A stretch of DNA of 64,000 bases from NCBI RefSeq assembly GCF_900240305.1, contig NZ_LT964854.1, positions 558,001 through 622,000 of the forward strand, written 5' to 3'. The notes beneath the pieces are model-generated. The model was not told the origin of the DNA. It worked only from the letters and a program-made list of their open reading frames with translations, and ran no database searches. Source of the stretch: Ottowia massiliensis. GTDB taxonomy: Bacteria; Pseudomonadota; Gammaproteobacteria; Burkholderiales; Burkholderiaceae_C. The position numbers and the translations under genes are program-made. Below, piece after piece: positions 33,613-42,495 of this stretch; within the stretch, counting starts at the first letter, position 1, and each line of letters starts with the position of its first letter.

Positions 33613-35190
33613 ATGAGCAAGCAAGACTCCAAGCGCCTGCGGCTGGCGCGCTGCGTGATGGTGCTGGGCGCCAGCAGCGGCGCGGGCAAAAGCTGGCTGG
33701 CTACGGCGCTGTGCCGCCACTACGCCAACCAGGGCCTGAAAGTGGCCCCTTTCAAGGCGCAGAACATGAGCAACAACGCCCGCGTGGTGGCGGGCCTGGC
33801 GGCCAGCGATACGGAAACAGGCGCGGCAGAGATAGGCACGGAAATGGGCGAAATCGGCTCGGCCCAGTACTTTCAGGCGCTGGCCGCGCGCGCCGCGCCG
33901 GATGTGCGCATGAACCCGCTGCTGCTCAAGCCCGAGGCCGATACGCGCAGCCAGGCCGTGCTGCTGGGGCGGGCCAGCGCGCAGCTGACGGCGCTGCCCT
34001 GGCGCGAGCGCGGGGCCGTGGCCTGGCCGCACATTGCCGCCGCGCTGGATGCGCTGCGGGCCAAAAACGACGTGCTGGTCATCGAAGGCGCAGGCTCGCC
34101 CGCCGAAATCAACCTCATGCCGCGCGATATCGTGAACATGCGCGTGGCCCGCCACGCTGGCGCGCGCTGCCTGCTGGTGGCCGATGTGGACCGGGGCGGC
34201 GCTTTCGCCCATCTTTACGGCACCTGGGCGCTGCTGCCCAAGGCCGACCGCGCGCTCATCAGCGGCTTTGTGCTCAACAAATTCCGGGGCGATGCCGCCC
34301 TGCTCGCGCCCGCGCCGCAGCAGCTTGAATGCCTGACGGGCGTGCCCACCGTGGCCACCATTGCCATGCAGCGCCAGCACGGCCTGCCCGAAGAAGACGG
34401 GGTGTTTGACGACCGCTGCGCGCCGCCCGGCAGCGGGCACGCAGGCGCGCCGCCGCTGACGGTGGCCGTCATCGCCTGGCCGCGCCTGAGCAATCTGGAT
34501 GAATTCCAGCCCCTGAAAAACGTGCCTGGCCTGCGCCTGGTCTGGGCGCGCGCGCCCGCGCAGCTGCAGGGCGCTGACTGGATCGTGCTGCCCGGCAGCA
34601 AGGCCACGGCCAGCGATCTGGCCTGGCTGCGCGCGCAGGGGCTGGACGCGGCCATCACCGCCCATGCGCGCGCGGGCGGCCGCGTGCTGGGCATTTGCGG
34701 CGGCCTGCAAATGCTGGGCGCCGAGCTGCGCGACCCGCATGGCGTGGAAAGCGGCGGCCCGGGCGGCGATTCAGGCAACAGCGCCAGCGTGCCCGGCCTG
34801 GGCCTGCTGCCTTTGGCGACCACTTTCGCGCCGCGCAAAACCGTGCGCCGCGCCCGCTGCCGCTTTGGCGCGGTGTCAGGCCCCTGGGCCGCCTTGAGCG
34901 GCGTGCAGGCCAGCGGCTACGAGATTCACTGCGGCCAGACCGCGCCGCATCCGGCCCTGGCCGCGCGTGGCGAAATGGCGCGCGAACTCATGGCCGGCAT
35001 GGCCTGGCAAAACGCCGCTGGCAACGTGCTGGGCGTGTACCTGCACGGCCTGTTTGAAGACCCCGCCGTGCTGCGCGCCCTGTTTGGCGTGCGCGCCCGG
35101 CCGCTGGATGAGGTGTTCGAGCGCCTGGCCGCCGTGGTCGCCGACAGTTTTGCGCCCGGCTTTTTGCAAGAACTGATTCAGGAGCCATAG
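33613..35190 (+). CDS. cobQ: Cobyric acid synthase
   Basis: Glutamine-dependent amidation of four carboxylates of adenosylcobyrinic diamide in vitamin B12 synthesis. 525 residues. The N-terminal ATP-dependent domain starts with VLGASSGAGKSWLATAL; the C-terminal class I glutamine amidotransferase domain has the nucleophile Cys in GRVLGICGGLQMLG and the His in GVYLHGLFE. An insertion of about 18 residues lies between QNMSNNARVV and GEIGSAQYF. No other cobalamin gene or B12 riboswitch was seen in the window. Confidence 0.93.
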   Translation: MSKQDSKRLRLARCVMVLGASSGAGKSWLATALCRHYANQGLKVAPFKAQNMSNNARVVAGLAASDTETGAAEIGTEMGEIGSAQYFQALAARAAPDVRMNPLLLKPEADTRSQAVLLGRASAQLTALPWRERGAVAWPHIAAALDALRAKNDVLVIEGAGSPAEINLMPRDIVNMRVARHAGARCLLVADVDRGGAFAHLYGTWALLPKADRALISGFVLNKFRGDAALLAPAPQQLECLTGVPTVATIAMQRQHGLPEEDGVFDDRCAPPGSGHAGAPPLTVAVIAWPRLSNLDEFQPLKNVPGLRLVWARAPAQLQGADWIVLPGSKATASDLAWLRAQGLDAAITAHARAGGRVLGICGGLQMLGAELRDPHGVESGGPGGDSGNSASVPGLGLLPLATTFAPRKTVRRARCRFGAVSGPWAALSGVQASGYEIHCGQTAPHPALAARGEMARELMAGMAWQNAAGNVLGVYLHGLFEDPAVLRALFGVRARPLDEVFERLAAVVADSFAPGFLQELIQEP

Positions 35191-35237
35191 GCCATGCCTG
35201 CGGCGCAGGCGCGGCGGCAGGAAGCGCATCAAAGGGA

Positions 35238-35326
35238 ATCAAAAGCAGGAGCAAATTGAAAGGGTCTAAAAAGCCGTTCTGCGCAGTTTCCACTAGGACG
35301 TAATGCTATGGATACAAGAGCGAAAA
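35238..35326 (+). repeat. 87-bp family repeat, copy 10
   Basis: ATCAAAAGCAGGAGCAAATT, then TTTCCACTAGGACGTAATGC, then ATGGATACAAGAGCGAAA. Lies between the convergent cobQ and ligA genes; nothing else is seen there. Confidence 0.9.
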
Positions 35327-35380
35327 ACCTCTATGTTCCGCCCTGCCCCGGCCGCTTTTCTCGCCCGTGCAGGGCCGCTT

Positions 35381-37450
35381 TCAGCCGCCCGCCAGCAGGG
35401 CGCGCATGGCGGCTTCGTCGATGACGGTGATGCCCAGCGCCTGCGCTTTTTCCAGTTTGCTGCCCGCTTCTTCGCCTGCGACGACGTAGCTGGTTTTTTT
35501 GCTCACGCTGCCGCTGACTTTGGCGCCGGCGGCTTCGAGCAGGGCTTTGGCTTCGTCGCGGCTCAAGGTGGGCAGCGTGCCGGTGAGCACGAAGGTTTGA
35601 CCTGCCAGTGTTTGCGCTTGCGCGGTTTGCGCGGCGGCGGAGCCTTCGGGCCAGGTGATGCCCGCTTCACGCAGCTGCTGCACGACTTCGCGGTTGTGCG
35701 GCTGGGCGAAGAAGGTGCGGATGCTGTGGGCGACGATGGGGCCGACGTCGGGCACTTGCAGCAATTCGTCTTCGCTGGCGTTCATCACGCTTTGCAGCGC
35801 GCCGAAGTGGCGGGCCAGGTCGCGCGCGGTGCTTTCGCCCACGTGGCGTATGCCCAGGGCGTAGAGAAAGCGCTCCAGCGTGCTTTGGCGCGAGCGCTCC
35901 AGCGCGGCCAGCAGGTTGCGGGCCGAGCGCTCGCCCATGCGCTCCAGCGCGGCGAGGTCTTGTTCGGTCAGTTTGTAGAGGTCGGGCAGGGTTTGGACGA
36001 TGCCGCTGTCCACGAGCTGCTCGACCAGTTTGTCGCCCAGCCCTTCCACGTTCATGGCGCGGCGGCTGGCAAAGTGCCACAGGGCCTGTTTGCGCTGGGC
36101 GGGGCAGGAGATGCCGCCGGTGCAGCGGTGATCGGCTTCGCCTTCTTCGCGCACGGCCTGGCTGTGGCACACGGGGCACTGGGCGGGCATGGTGAATTCG
36201 GGCGCGCCAGCGGGGCGGCGCTCGAGCACGACGCTCACCACTTCGGGGATGACGTCGCCTGCGCGGCGGACGATGACGGTGTCGCCCACGCGCACGTCTT
36301 TGCGGCGCGCTTCCAGTTCGTTGTGCAAGGTGGCGTTGGTGACGGTGACGCCGCCGACGAAGACGGGGGCCAGTTTGGCCACGGGGGTGAGCTTGCCGGT
36401 GCGGCCCACTTGCACGTCGATGGCCAGCACGGTGGTCATTTGCTCTTGCGCGGGGTATTTGTGCGCCACGGCCCAGCGCGGCTCGCGCGTGACAAAGCCC
36501 AGTTGGCGCTGCTGCGCGAGCGAATCCACTTTGTAGACCACGCCGTCGATGTCAAACGGCAGGCTGTCGCGCTGCGCGGCCACTTCGGCATGAAAGGCGG
36601 CCAGCCCGGTAGCGCCGCGCGCCTGCCGCGCCAGCTCTGACACCGGCAAGCCCCAGGCTTTGAGTTGCTCAAGCACTTGCCAGTGGGTTTCAAAGGCGGG
36701 GCCGCCGGCTTCGGGCGGCGTGATGTCGCCCAGGCCGTAGGCGTAAAAGCTCAAGGGGCGCTGCGCGGCAATGCGCGGGTCCAGCTGGCGCACCGCGCCG
36801 GCGGCGGCGTTGCGCGGGTTGGCGAAGGGCTTGGCTGTTTTTTCGCCAGCGGCCATGCGCGCGCGCTGGCGTTCGTTGAGCGCCTCGAAGTCGTCGCGCC
36901 GCATGTACACCTCGCCGCGCACTTCCAGCACGGGCGGGGCGCTGCCCAGCAGGCGCAGCGGGATTTGGCTGATGGTGCGGATGTTTTGCGTGACGTCTTC
37001 GCCCGTGGCGCCGTCGCCGCGCGTGGCCGCTTGCACCAGCACGCCGTTTTCGTAGCGCAGGCTGATGGCCAGGCCGTCGAACTTCGGCTCGGCCACGTAG
37101 GCCACGGGCGGCAGGTTGTCGGCCAGCTTCAGCTCGCGGCGCACGCGGGCGTCAAACGCGGCCGCGCCGGCGGGGCTGGTGTCAGTTTCGGTGCGAATGC
37201 TGAGCATGGGCACGCGGTGCTGCACAGGCGCAAAGCCTTCCAGCACTGCGCCGCCCACGCGCTGGGTGGGCGAATCGGGCGTGCGCAATTCGGGGTGGGC
37301 CGCCTCCAGCGCCTGGAGCGCGCGAAACAGGCGGTCGTATTCGGCGTCGGGAATTTGCGGCGCATCCAGCGTGTAGTACTGCCAGGCGGCGCGGTTGAGC
37401 TGCTCGCGCAGGGCGGCGGCCTGGGCAGCGGGAGAGGAAGGCTGGGGCAT
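35381..37450 (-). CDS. ligA: NAD-dependent DNA ligase LigA
   Basis: Seals nicks with NAD+ as cofactor in replication and repair. 689 residues. Domain Ia/adenylation with the AMP-binding Lys K123 in EPKFDGLAI, OB fold, a zinc finger (CPVCHSQAV...CTGGISCP), helix-hairpin-helix repeats (about 470-590) and a C-terminal BRCT domain (about 610-689, FVLTGTLPTLSRDEAK). All expected parts present and length normal. Confidence 0.97.
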   Translation of the reverse strand: MPQPSSPAAQAAALREQLNRAAWQYYTLDAPQIPDAEYDRLFRALQALEAAHPELRTPDSPTQRVGGAVLEGFAPVQHRVPMLSIRTETDTSPAGAAAFDARVRRELKLADNLPPVAYVAEPKFDGLAISLRYENGVLVQAATRGDGATGEDVTQNIRTISQIPLRLLGSAPPVLEVRGEVYMRRDDFEALNERQRARMAAGEKTAKPFANPRNAAAGAVRQLDPRIAAQRPLSFYAYGLGDITPPEAGGPAFETHWQVLEQLKAWGLPVSELARQARGATGLAAFHAEVAAQRDSLPFDIDGVVYKVDSLAQQRQLGFVTREPRWAVAHKYPAQEQMTTVLAIDVQVGRTGKLTPVAKLAPVFVGGVTVTNATLHNELEARRKDVRVGDTVIVRRAGDVIPEVVSVVLERRPAGAPEFTMPAQCPVCHSQAVREEGEADHRCTGGISCPAQRKQALWHFASRRAMNVEGLGDKLVEQLVDSGIVQTLPDLYKLTEQDLAALERMGERSARNLLAALERSRQSTLERFLYALGIRHVGESTARDLARHFGALQSVMNASEDELLQVPDVGPIVAHSIRTFFAQPHNREVVQQLREAGITWPEGSAAAQTAQAQTLAGQTFVLTGTLPTLSRDEAKALLEAAGAKVSGSVSKKTSYVVAGEEAGSKLEKAQALGITVIDEAAMRALLAGG

Positions 37451-37470
37451 GGAACGGGGAGATGGACTGA

Positions 37471-37580
37471 AAGCGCTGGATTGTGCGGGCGCGCATCAGA
37501 AGCAACACAACTCCATAGTCCATGGAAAGCCTGCGTGAGCAATTCAGCCAGGCAAAAGCCCTCTCCTCAATCCAGCGCTT
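37471..37580. repeat. 13-bp perfect inverted repeat with 84-bp spacer
   Basis: AAGCGCTGGATTG (37471-37483) and CAATCCAGCGCTT (37568-37580) are exact reverse complements in the gap between ligA and hslU. Purpose unknown; it could be a transcription-end structure for hslU or a regulator site. Confidence 0.55.
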
Positions 37581-37656
37581 GGGGCATACCTTGAAGACGC
37601 ACTGCCCAAAGCGCATGAACAGCCTGATATCAGAGCGGCGCGCGCCCTGGGCGCGG

Positions 37657-39006
37657 TCAAAGGATGAAGCGCGAGAGGTCTTCGTCTTTGCTCAGAGCGG
37701 CCAGGCGCTCGTTCACGTAGGCGGCGTCGATGGTGATGGTCTGGCCTTGCAGGCTGGTGGCGGCGAAGCTGACTTCGTCGAGCAGGCGCTCCATCACGGT
37801 GGCCAGGCGGCGTGCGCCGATGTTTTCGGTGGATTCATTGACGTCGCAGGCAATTTGCGCGAGGCGGGCGATGCCTTCGGGCCGGAAGTCGAGCGTGACG
37901 CCTTCGGTTTCCAGCAGGGCCTGGTATTGGCGCACGAGGCTGGCGTGGGTTTGGGTGAGGATGGCTTCAAAGTCCTGCACGGTGAGCGAGCCGAGTTCGA
38001 CGCGGATGGGAAAGCGCCCTTGCAGCTCGGGGATCAGGTCGCTGGGCTTGGCCAGGTGAAAGGCGCCGGAGGCGATGAAGAGGATGTGGTCGGTTTTGAC
38101 CATGCCGTATTTGGTGCTGACGGTGGCGCCTTCCACCAGCGGCAGCAGATCACGCTGCACGCCCTGGCGCGAGACGTCGGCCGTGCCGCCGCCTTCGCCG
38201 CGCGAGGCGACTTTGTCGATTTCGTCGATGAAGACGATGCCGTTTTGCTCCAGGTTGCGCACGGCTTCGGCGCGGATGTCTTCTTCGTTCAGCAGTTTTT
38301 GCGCTTCTTCTTCGGTGAGCAGGCGCATGGCTTCGGCAATGCGCACGCGGCGCTTTTTCAGGCGCGGCGCACCCATCTGGCTCATGACGGAGCGGATTTG
38401 CTCGGCCATTTCTTCCATGCCGGGCGGGCCGACGACTTCGAGCATTTGGCCGGGCTGGGCCAGTTCCAGCTCGATTTCCTTGTCGTCAAGCTGGCCTTCG
38501 CGCAGTTTTTTGCGAAAGATTTGGCGCGTGGCGCTGTCGGGGCGGCTGCCGGCGTGGCTTTCGCTGGCGGCGTCGCCGTCAGCCGGGCGGGCGGCGGGCA
38601 GCAGGGCGTCGAGCACGCGCTCTTCGGCCAGGTCTTGCGCGCGGGCCTGGTGCTGGCGCATGGCCTGCTCGCGGGTTTGCTTGACGGCCATTTCGGCCAG
38701 GTCGCGGATGATGGAGTCCACGTCTTTGCCCACGTAGCCCACTTCGGTGAATTTGGTGGCTTCCACCTTGATGAAGGGTGCGTTGGCTAGGCGCGCCAGG
38801 CGGCGGGCGATTTCGGTTTTGCCCACGCCGGTGGGGCCGATCATGAGAATGTTCTTGGGCGTGATTTCGGCGCGCAGCTTTTCAGGCACTTGCTGCCGGC
38901 GCCAGCGGTTGCGCAAGGCAATGGCGACGGCGCGTTTGGCATCTTGCTGGCCGACGATGTGGCGGTCCAGCTCGGAGACGATTTCCTGCGGGGTCATGGA
39001 AGACAT
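37657..39006 (-). CDS. hslU: HslU, ATPase subunit of the HslVU protease
   Basis: AAA+ unfoldase that feeds substrates to HslV. 449 residues from the ATG at 39006. Walker A GPTGVGKT (about 57-64), Walker B FIDEIDKVASR, and the C-terminal extension LSRFIL that docks into HslV. An inserted I-domain lies between them. Follows hslV on the same strand, but the two are separated by an 87-bp repeat. Confidence 0.97.
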   Translation of the reverse strand: MSSMTPQEIVSELDRHIVGQQDAKRAVAIALRNRWRRQQVPEKLRAEITPKNILMIGPTGVGKTEIARRLARLANAPFIKVEATKFTEVGYVGKDVDSIIRDLAEMAVKQTREQAMRQHQARAQDLAEERVLDALLPAARPADGDAASESHAGSRPDSATRQIFRKKLREGQLDDKEIELELAQPGQMLEVVGPPGMEEMAEQIRSVMSQMGAPRLKKRRVRIAEAMRLLTEEEAQKLLNEEDIRAEAVRNLEQNGIVFIDEIDKVASRGEGGGTADVSRQGVQRDLLPLVEGATVSTKYGMVKTDHILFIASGAFHLAKPSDLIPELQGRFPIRVELGSLTVQDFEAILTQTHASLVRQYQALLETEGVTLDFRPEGIARLAQIACDVNESTENIGARRLATVMERLLDEVSFAATSLQGQTITIDAAYVNERLAALSKDEDLSRFIL

Positions 39007-39048
39007 GGCAAAGCTTGTGGACAAGAGGTGAAGCGCAGCGGCTTCGGT

Positions 39049-39136
39049 TCAGAAAGAGGAGCAGATTCAGAGGCTGAAAAGAGCCTCTGGCGCACGTGTC
39101 TATTGGGTATATCGCTATGGAACCAGGAGCGAATTC
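39049..39136 (+). repeat. 87-bp family repeat, copy 11, inside the hslVU operon
   Basis: TTCAGAAAGAGGAGCAGATT, then GTGTCTATTGGGTATATCGC, then ATGGAACCAGGAGCGAATTC. Diverged in the core. Its end overlaps the hslV stop codon at 39135-39137. Confidence 0.7.
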
Positions 39137-39680
39137 AAAGCGTTTCGATGGTGTGCTGCATGTTGGTGTAGATGCAAAGCTCGCCCGCAATGGCCAGCGA
39201 TTTGCGCACGATGTCTTCTGCGCCCAGATCGGTGTTGTTCAGCAGCGCCTTGGCGGCGGAGTGGGCATAGGGGCCGCCGGAGCCGATGGCGACGATGCCT
39301 TGCTCGGGTTCGAGCACGTCGCCATTGCCGGTGATGATGAGCGAGGCTTCGCGGTCGGCCACGGCCAGCATGGCCTCCAGGCGGCGCAGCACGCGGTCGG
39401 TGCGCCAGTCTTTGGTGAGTTCGATGGCGGCGCGGGTGAGGTGCCCCTGGTGCTTTTCCAGCTTGGCCTCAAAGCGCTCGAACAGCGTGAAGGCGTCTGC
39501 CGTGGCGCCAGCAAAGCCGGCCAGCACTTTGCCGTGATGGAGCTTGCGCACTTTGCGGGCGGAGCCTTTGATGACGATGTTGCCGAGCGTGACCTGGCCG
39601 TCGCCGCCGAGGGCGACCTGCCAGCCTTCAGGAGTCTGGCGGCGCACGCTGAGAATGGTGGTGCCGTGAAACTGTTGCAT
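39135..39680 (-). CDS. hslV: HslV, peptidase subunit of the HslVU protease
   Basis: Threonine peptidase related to the proteasome beta subunit. 181 residues from the ATG at 39680. A short propeptide MQQFHG precedes the nucleophile Thr of TTILSVRR, which would be exposed after processing, as in other betaproteobacterial HslV. Segments GKVLAGFAGATADAFTL and GSGGPYAHSAAKALL are typical. Confidence 0.96.
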   Translation of the reverse strand: MQQFHGTTILSVRRQTPEGWQVALGGDGQVTLGNIVIKGSARKVRKLHHGKVLAGFAGATADAFTLFERFEAKLEKHQGHLTRAAIELTKDWRTDRVLRRLEAMLAVADREASLIITGNGDVLEPEQGIVAIGSGGPYAHSAAKALLNNTDLGAEDIVRKSLAIAGELCIYTNMQHTIETL

Positions 39681-39758
39681 GCCGCGCGAAATGGGGGCAG
39701 GTAGGCATTTCACAAGGGAAGGCGCGAAGGCGGCGATTCAAGCGGGAAACCCGTTTTC

Positions 39759-39895
39759 AGAACCTGTTCGGAGTCCGGCCGTGAGGGGCAAAAGTGTGGT
39801 TCGAGATGAGCCTTGTGCCCAGCGAGGATTTGCAACGCGGCAGGCCACCCGGAGCCGCATTTTTCGCGCCTACAGACAGACTTTGAACAGGTTCT
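39759..39895. repeat. Family 2 element, best-preserved 137-bp copy (miniature-element-like)
   Basis: Ends AGAACCTGTTC and GAACAGGTTCT are perfect 11-bp inverted repeats, and the inverted similarity extends imperfectly for about 45 bp. No open frame inside. Nearest relatives are at 2742, 11260, 15711, 17506, 41017 and 46440. This shape fits a small non-autonomous transposable element, though no transposase is present in the window. Confidence 0.7.
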
Positions 39896-39947
39896 CACTG
39901 CCCAAGCGCAGGCCCGGTTGGAACAGCTGGCCGCGCAGGCTGAAAAG

Positions 39948-40036
39948 CATTAAAAAGAGAGCGAATTCAAGGGGGCTAAAATGCCGTTTGGCGCAGTGTC
40001 CTCTAGGACGTAACGCTATTGATATAGGAGCTGAAT
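39948..40036 (+). repeat. 87-bp family repeat, copy 12
   Basis: CATTAAAAAGAGAGCGAATT, then TGTCCTCTAGGACGTAACGC, then TTGATATAGGAGCTGAATT. With the family 2 element at 39759 it fills most of the 389-bp gap between hslV and the phosphatase gene. Confidence 0.85.
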
Positions 40037-40069
40037 TAGGCAGCGCTCTCCGCTTTTCATGAGGCGGCG

Positions 40070-40726
40070 TCAGGCGTTTTGGCTCAGCCAGCGGCGCAGG
40101 CTGGAGACGGAATGGGCGATATGCAGCGGCTCCAACGCGGCCAGAGCCGGGCTGTCGTGCGCGCCATAGCTCACCGCCACGGCGCAGCAGCCGGCGTTGC
40201 GGGCCATTTGCAGATCGTGCGTGGTATCGCCAATCATCAGCGTGCGCCCGGGGTCGCAGCCGAATTCGCGCATCAGCTCGTGCAGCATGAGCGGGCTGGG
40301 CTTGCCTGCGGTTTCGTCAGCGGTGCGGGAGCCGTCGAAGGCCGCTTGCAGCCCGGCCAGGCGCAGCGCGCCATCCAGCCCCCGGCGGCTTTTGCCGGTG
40401 GCCACGGCCAGCCAGTGGTGGCGCGCCTTCAGTTCGGCCAGAAGTGGACGCACGCCGTCAAAGAGGCTGATATCGTTTTGACACGCCAGGTAGTGCTGGC
40501 GGTAGCGCTCGGCCAGCAGCGGGTGTTTTTCGGGCGGCACATCAGGCGCGGCATGGGCCAGCGCGGGCGCCAGCGCCATGCCGATGACGTAGGCGGCGGT
40601 TTCGCGGCTGGGCTGTTGTCCGCCCACATCCGCCACGGCCTGCTGGATGGCGCGGACGATGAGGGCGGTGGAGTCGAACAGGGTGCCATCCCAGTCGAAG
40701 CAGATGAGGTCAAAGCGGCGGGGCAT
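40070..40726 (-). CDS. HAD-family hydrolase, phosphoglycolate phosphatase-like
   Basis: 218 residues from the ATG at 40726. HAD motifs: nucleophile D in FDLICFDWDGTLFDST, motif II Thr in VATGKSRRGL, Lys in AGKPSP, and motif IV GDTTHDLQMARNAG. The C1 cap type resembles Gph and related sugar-phosphate phosphatases. Substrate cannot be fixed from sequence. Confidence 0.85.
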   Translation of the reverse strand: MPRRFDLICFDWDGTLFDSTALIVRAIQQAVADVGGQQPSRETAAYVIGMALAPALAHAAPDVPPEKHPLLAERYRQHYLACQNDISLFDGVRPLLAELKARHHWLAVATGKSRRGLDGALRLAGLQAAFDGSRTADETAGKPSPLMLHELMREFGCDPGRTLMIGDTTHDLQMARNAGCCAVAVSYGAHDSPALAALEPLHIAHSVSSLRRWLSQNA

Positions 40727-40757
40727 GGGCAGCTTGAAAGAGCAGGCGCTGGGCCAC

Positions 40758-40788
40758 AAAAAAAGCGCCTGGCCGCAAAGCCAGGCGC
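40758..40788 (-). terminator. Rho-independent terminator after tRNA-Val
   Basis: On the minus strand GCGCCTGGC pairs with GCCAGGCGC (9 bp) around a 6-nt loop, followed by seven T. It lies 10 nt past the tRNA 3' end and before the phosphatase gene. Confidence 0.9.
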
Positions 40789-40797
40789 CTGAGTGTG

Positions 40798-40872
40798 TGG
40801 TGGGTGATACATGGATCGAACATGTGACCCCTGCCGTGTGAAGGCAGTGCTCTACCGCTGAGCTAATCACCC
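40798..40872 (-). tRNA. tRNA-Val (anticodon CAC)
   Basis: Complete cloverleaf on the minus strand: acceptor GGGTGAT/ATCACCC, D arm GCTC..GAGC, anticodon stem CTGCC/GGCAG with loop TTCACAC (anticodon CAC, reading GUG Val), T arm ACATG/CATGT with TTCGATC, and encoded 3' CCA. It is followed by a strong terminator. Confidence 0.97.
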
Positions 40873-41227
40873 GTCTGCCTTGCAGCGCAGGCAGTAAAGC
40901 GCGAGATTGTAGCGGATTTCTTCAGGCTTCACGCTCTGGCATGGCGGGCTGCCGCAGCAAACAAGAAGAAGGCGCGCATTCAGGCCCCTTGAAAACGACC
41001 CGGAGAAAAAAGCGTGACCACAAACGTTCGTGGACATTGCGAATCTCTCAATGGGCCACGAAGCTCTTCTGCCGTTTGCGCCTTGCGGCCCATTCCGATT
41101 CCGCACTTTTGCCTCTCACGGCCAGATCATGAACAGGTCCTGAAAAAAGCAGGCAGCTCCGCCCCCGCTTCTGCCAGCCGGGCGGGCTGGCATACTGCCG
41201 CGCTTTCGCTCACTCTCGAGGCTTTCA
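40873..41227. other. 355-bp gap upstream of the S49 peptidase gene
   Basis: Contains a family 2 copy (about 41017-41141). A weak trace of the left half of the 87-bp repeat (GAAGGCGCGCATTCAGGCCC) lies near 40970. A hairpin TGCCAGCC/GGCTGGCA occurs at 41172-41192, close to the start of the gene. No coding sequence. Confidence 0.5.
41017..41141. repeat. Family 2 element, diverged copy
   Basis: The right end CACGGCCAGATCATGAACAG plus the internal CCGCACTTTTGCCTCTCACG match, in reverse complement, the left end of the 39759 copy (GGCCGTGAGGGGCAAAAGTG). The left end is degraded. Confidence 0.6.
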
Positions 41228-42178
41228 ATGAAAACGGATACCGAAATCCTCTCGCGTTCACCGGAATGGGAGAGGCGGGCGCTGGAGAAGCTGCTGCTGG
41301 CTGACGCGCGTGAGCGCCGGGCCGCGCGGCGCTGGCGCGTGATCAAAACGCTGCTATGGATGCTGCTTGTCGCGGGATTGGCGGCCGTGATGATCAGCCA
41401 GTCGCAAAACGCTGCGCCTGCGGGGCTGCACACGGCGGTCATTTCCATCCGGGGCGAAATTTCCAGCGACAGCGAAAACAATGCCGAACAGCTGCTGCCC
41501 GCACTGCGCAGCGCGATGGAAGATGAAGGCGCGCAGGCGCTGGTTCTGCAAATTGATTCGCCCGGCGGCAGCCCGGTGCAGGCCGGGCTGGTGTACGACG
41601 AAATCCGCCGCCTGCGCGAATTGCATGACAAGCCGGTTTACGCGGTGGTGGAAGACACCTGCGCTTCTGCCGCCTACTACATTGCCTCGGCCGCCGACAA
41701 GATTTACGTGAACAAGGCCAGCGTGGTGGGCAGCATTGGCGTGCTGATGGACGGCTTTGGCTTCACTGGCAGCCTTGAAAAGCTGGGCATCGAGCGGCGG
41801 CTTTTGACGGCGGGCGGCAACAAGGGCTTTCTCGACCCCTTCAGCCCCATGAGCGACGCCCAGCGCCAGCACGCGCAAACCTTGCTGGACCAGATACACC
41901 GGCAGTTCATCGCCGCCGTCAAGCAGGGCCGGGGCGAGCGCCTGAAGGAAACGGCCGACACCTTCAGCGGCCTGTTCTGGACAGGCGAGCAGGCCGTGGA
42001 TATGGGCCTGGCCGACAGCCTGGGCAGCGTGGACGGCGTGGCGCGCGAAGTGGTCAAGGCCGAGGAGCTGGTGGACTACACGCCGGAAGAAAAGGTGTTC
42101 GAGCGCCTGACGCGCCGCCTGGGCGCGGCCATCGGGCAAGGCGCCGTCTCGGCCCTGCGCAGTGTGGCTTTGCGCTGA
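41228..42178 (+). CDS. S49 family signal peptide peptidase (SppA-like)
   Basis: 316 residues. One N-terminal membrane anchor (about 38-57), then a single periplasmic protease domain with the Ser/Lys dyad: S147 in DTCASAAYYIAS and K199 in AGGNKGFLDPFSPMSD. It is the half-length form (like SppA1 of Gram-positives and SohB), working as an oligomer to degrade released signal peptides. Confidence 0.9.
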   Translation: MKTDTEILSRSPEWERRALEKLLLADARERRAARRWRVIKTLLWMLLVAGLAAVMISQSQNAAPAGLHTAVISIRGEISSDSENNAEQLLPALRSAMEDEGAQALVLQIDSPGGSPVQAGLVYDEIRRLRELHDKPVYAVVEDTCASAAYYIASAADKIYVNKASVVGSIGVLMDGFGFTGSLEKLGIERRLLTAGGNKGFLDPFSPMSDAQRQHAQTLLDQIHRQFIAAVKQGRGERLKETADTFSGLFWTGEQAVDMGLADSLGSVDGVAREVVKAEELVDYTPEEKVFERLTRRLGAAIGQGAVSALRSVALR

Positions 42179-42228
42179 AGGCGCTGTCAGCGCGCGCCCT
42201 GGACGTGAATGGGTTCAGCAGAGGCCGT

Positions 42229-42317
42229 TTTTGCTCTTTGTTCCATAGCATGATGTCCTAGTGGAACGGGCGCTGAAGCCATTTTTAAGGGCTTGAATTT
42301 GCTCCTGTTTTTAGAAT
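42229..42317 (-). repeat. 87-bp family repeat, copy 13 (reverse)
   Basis: TTTGCTCTTTGTTCCATAGC, then GATGTCCTAGTGGAACGG, then TTGAATTTGCTCCTGTTTTT. It occupies the gap between the convergent peptidase and azurin genes. Confidence 0.9.
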
Positions 42318-42429
42318 CCTGATCAGAGCTTGCCCGCCAGCAAAGGGGTGCAGAAAAAGCGGGGAGGCAAAAGTGAACCAGAACGAGGGGGCCGCCCTGT
42401 CCCGCAGCCAGACGCTCCGCTTGCGCCAA

Positions 42430-42462
42430 CAAAAACGCCCGGCATGAAGCCGGGCGTTTTTT
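42430..42462. terminator. Bidirectional rho-independent terminator
   Basis: ACGCCCGGC (42435-42443) pairs with GCCGGGCGT (42449-42457) around ATGAA; A-tract before and T-tract after, so it works on both strands, chiefly ending azurin transcription. Confidence 0.9.
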
Positions 42463-42495
42463 CATCGGGAGCGAGATGGAAAGCTCAGCCTGCGA

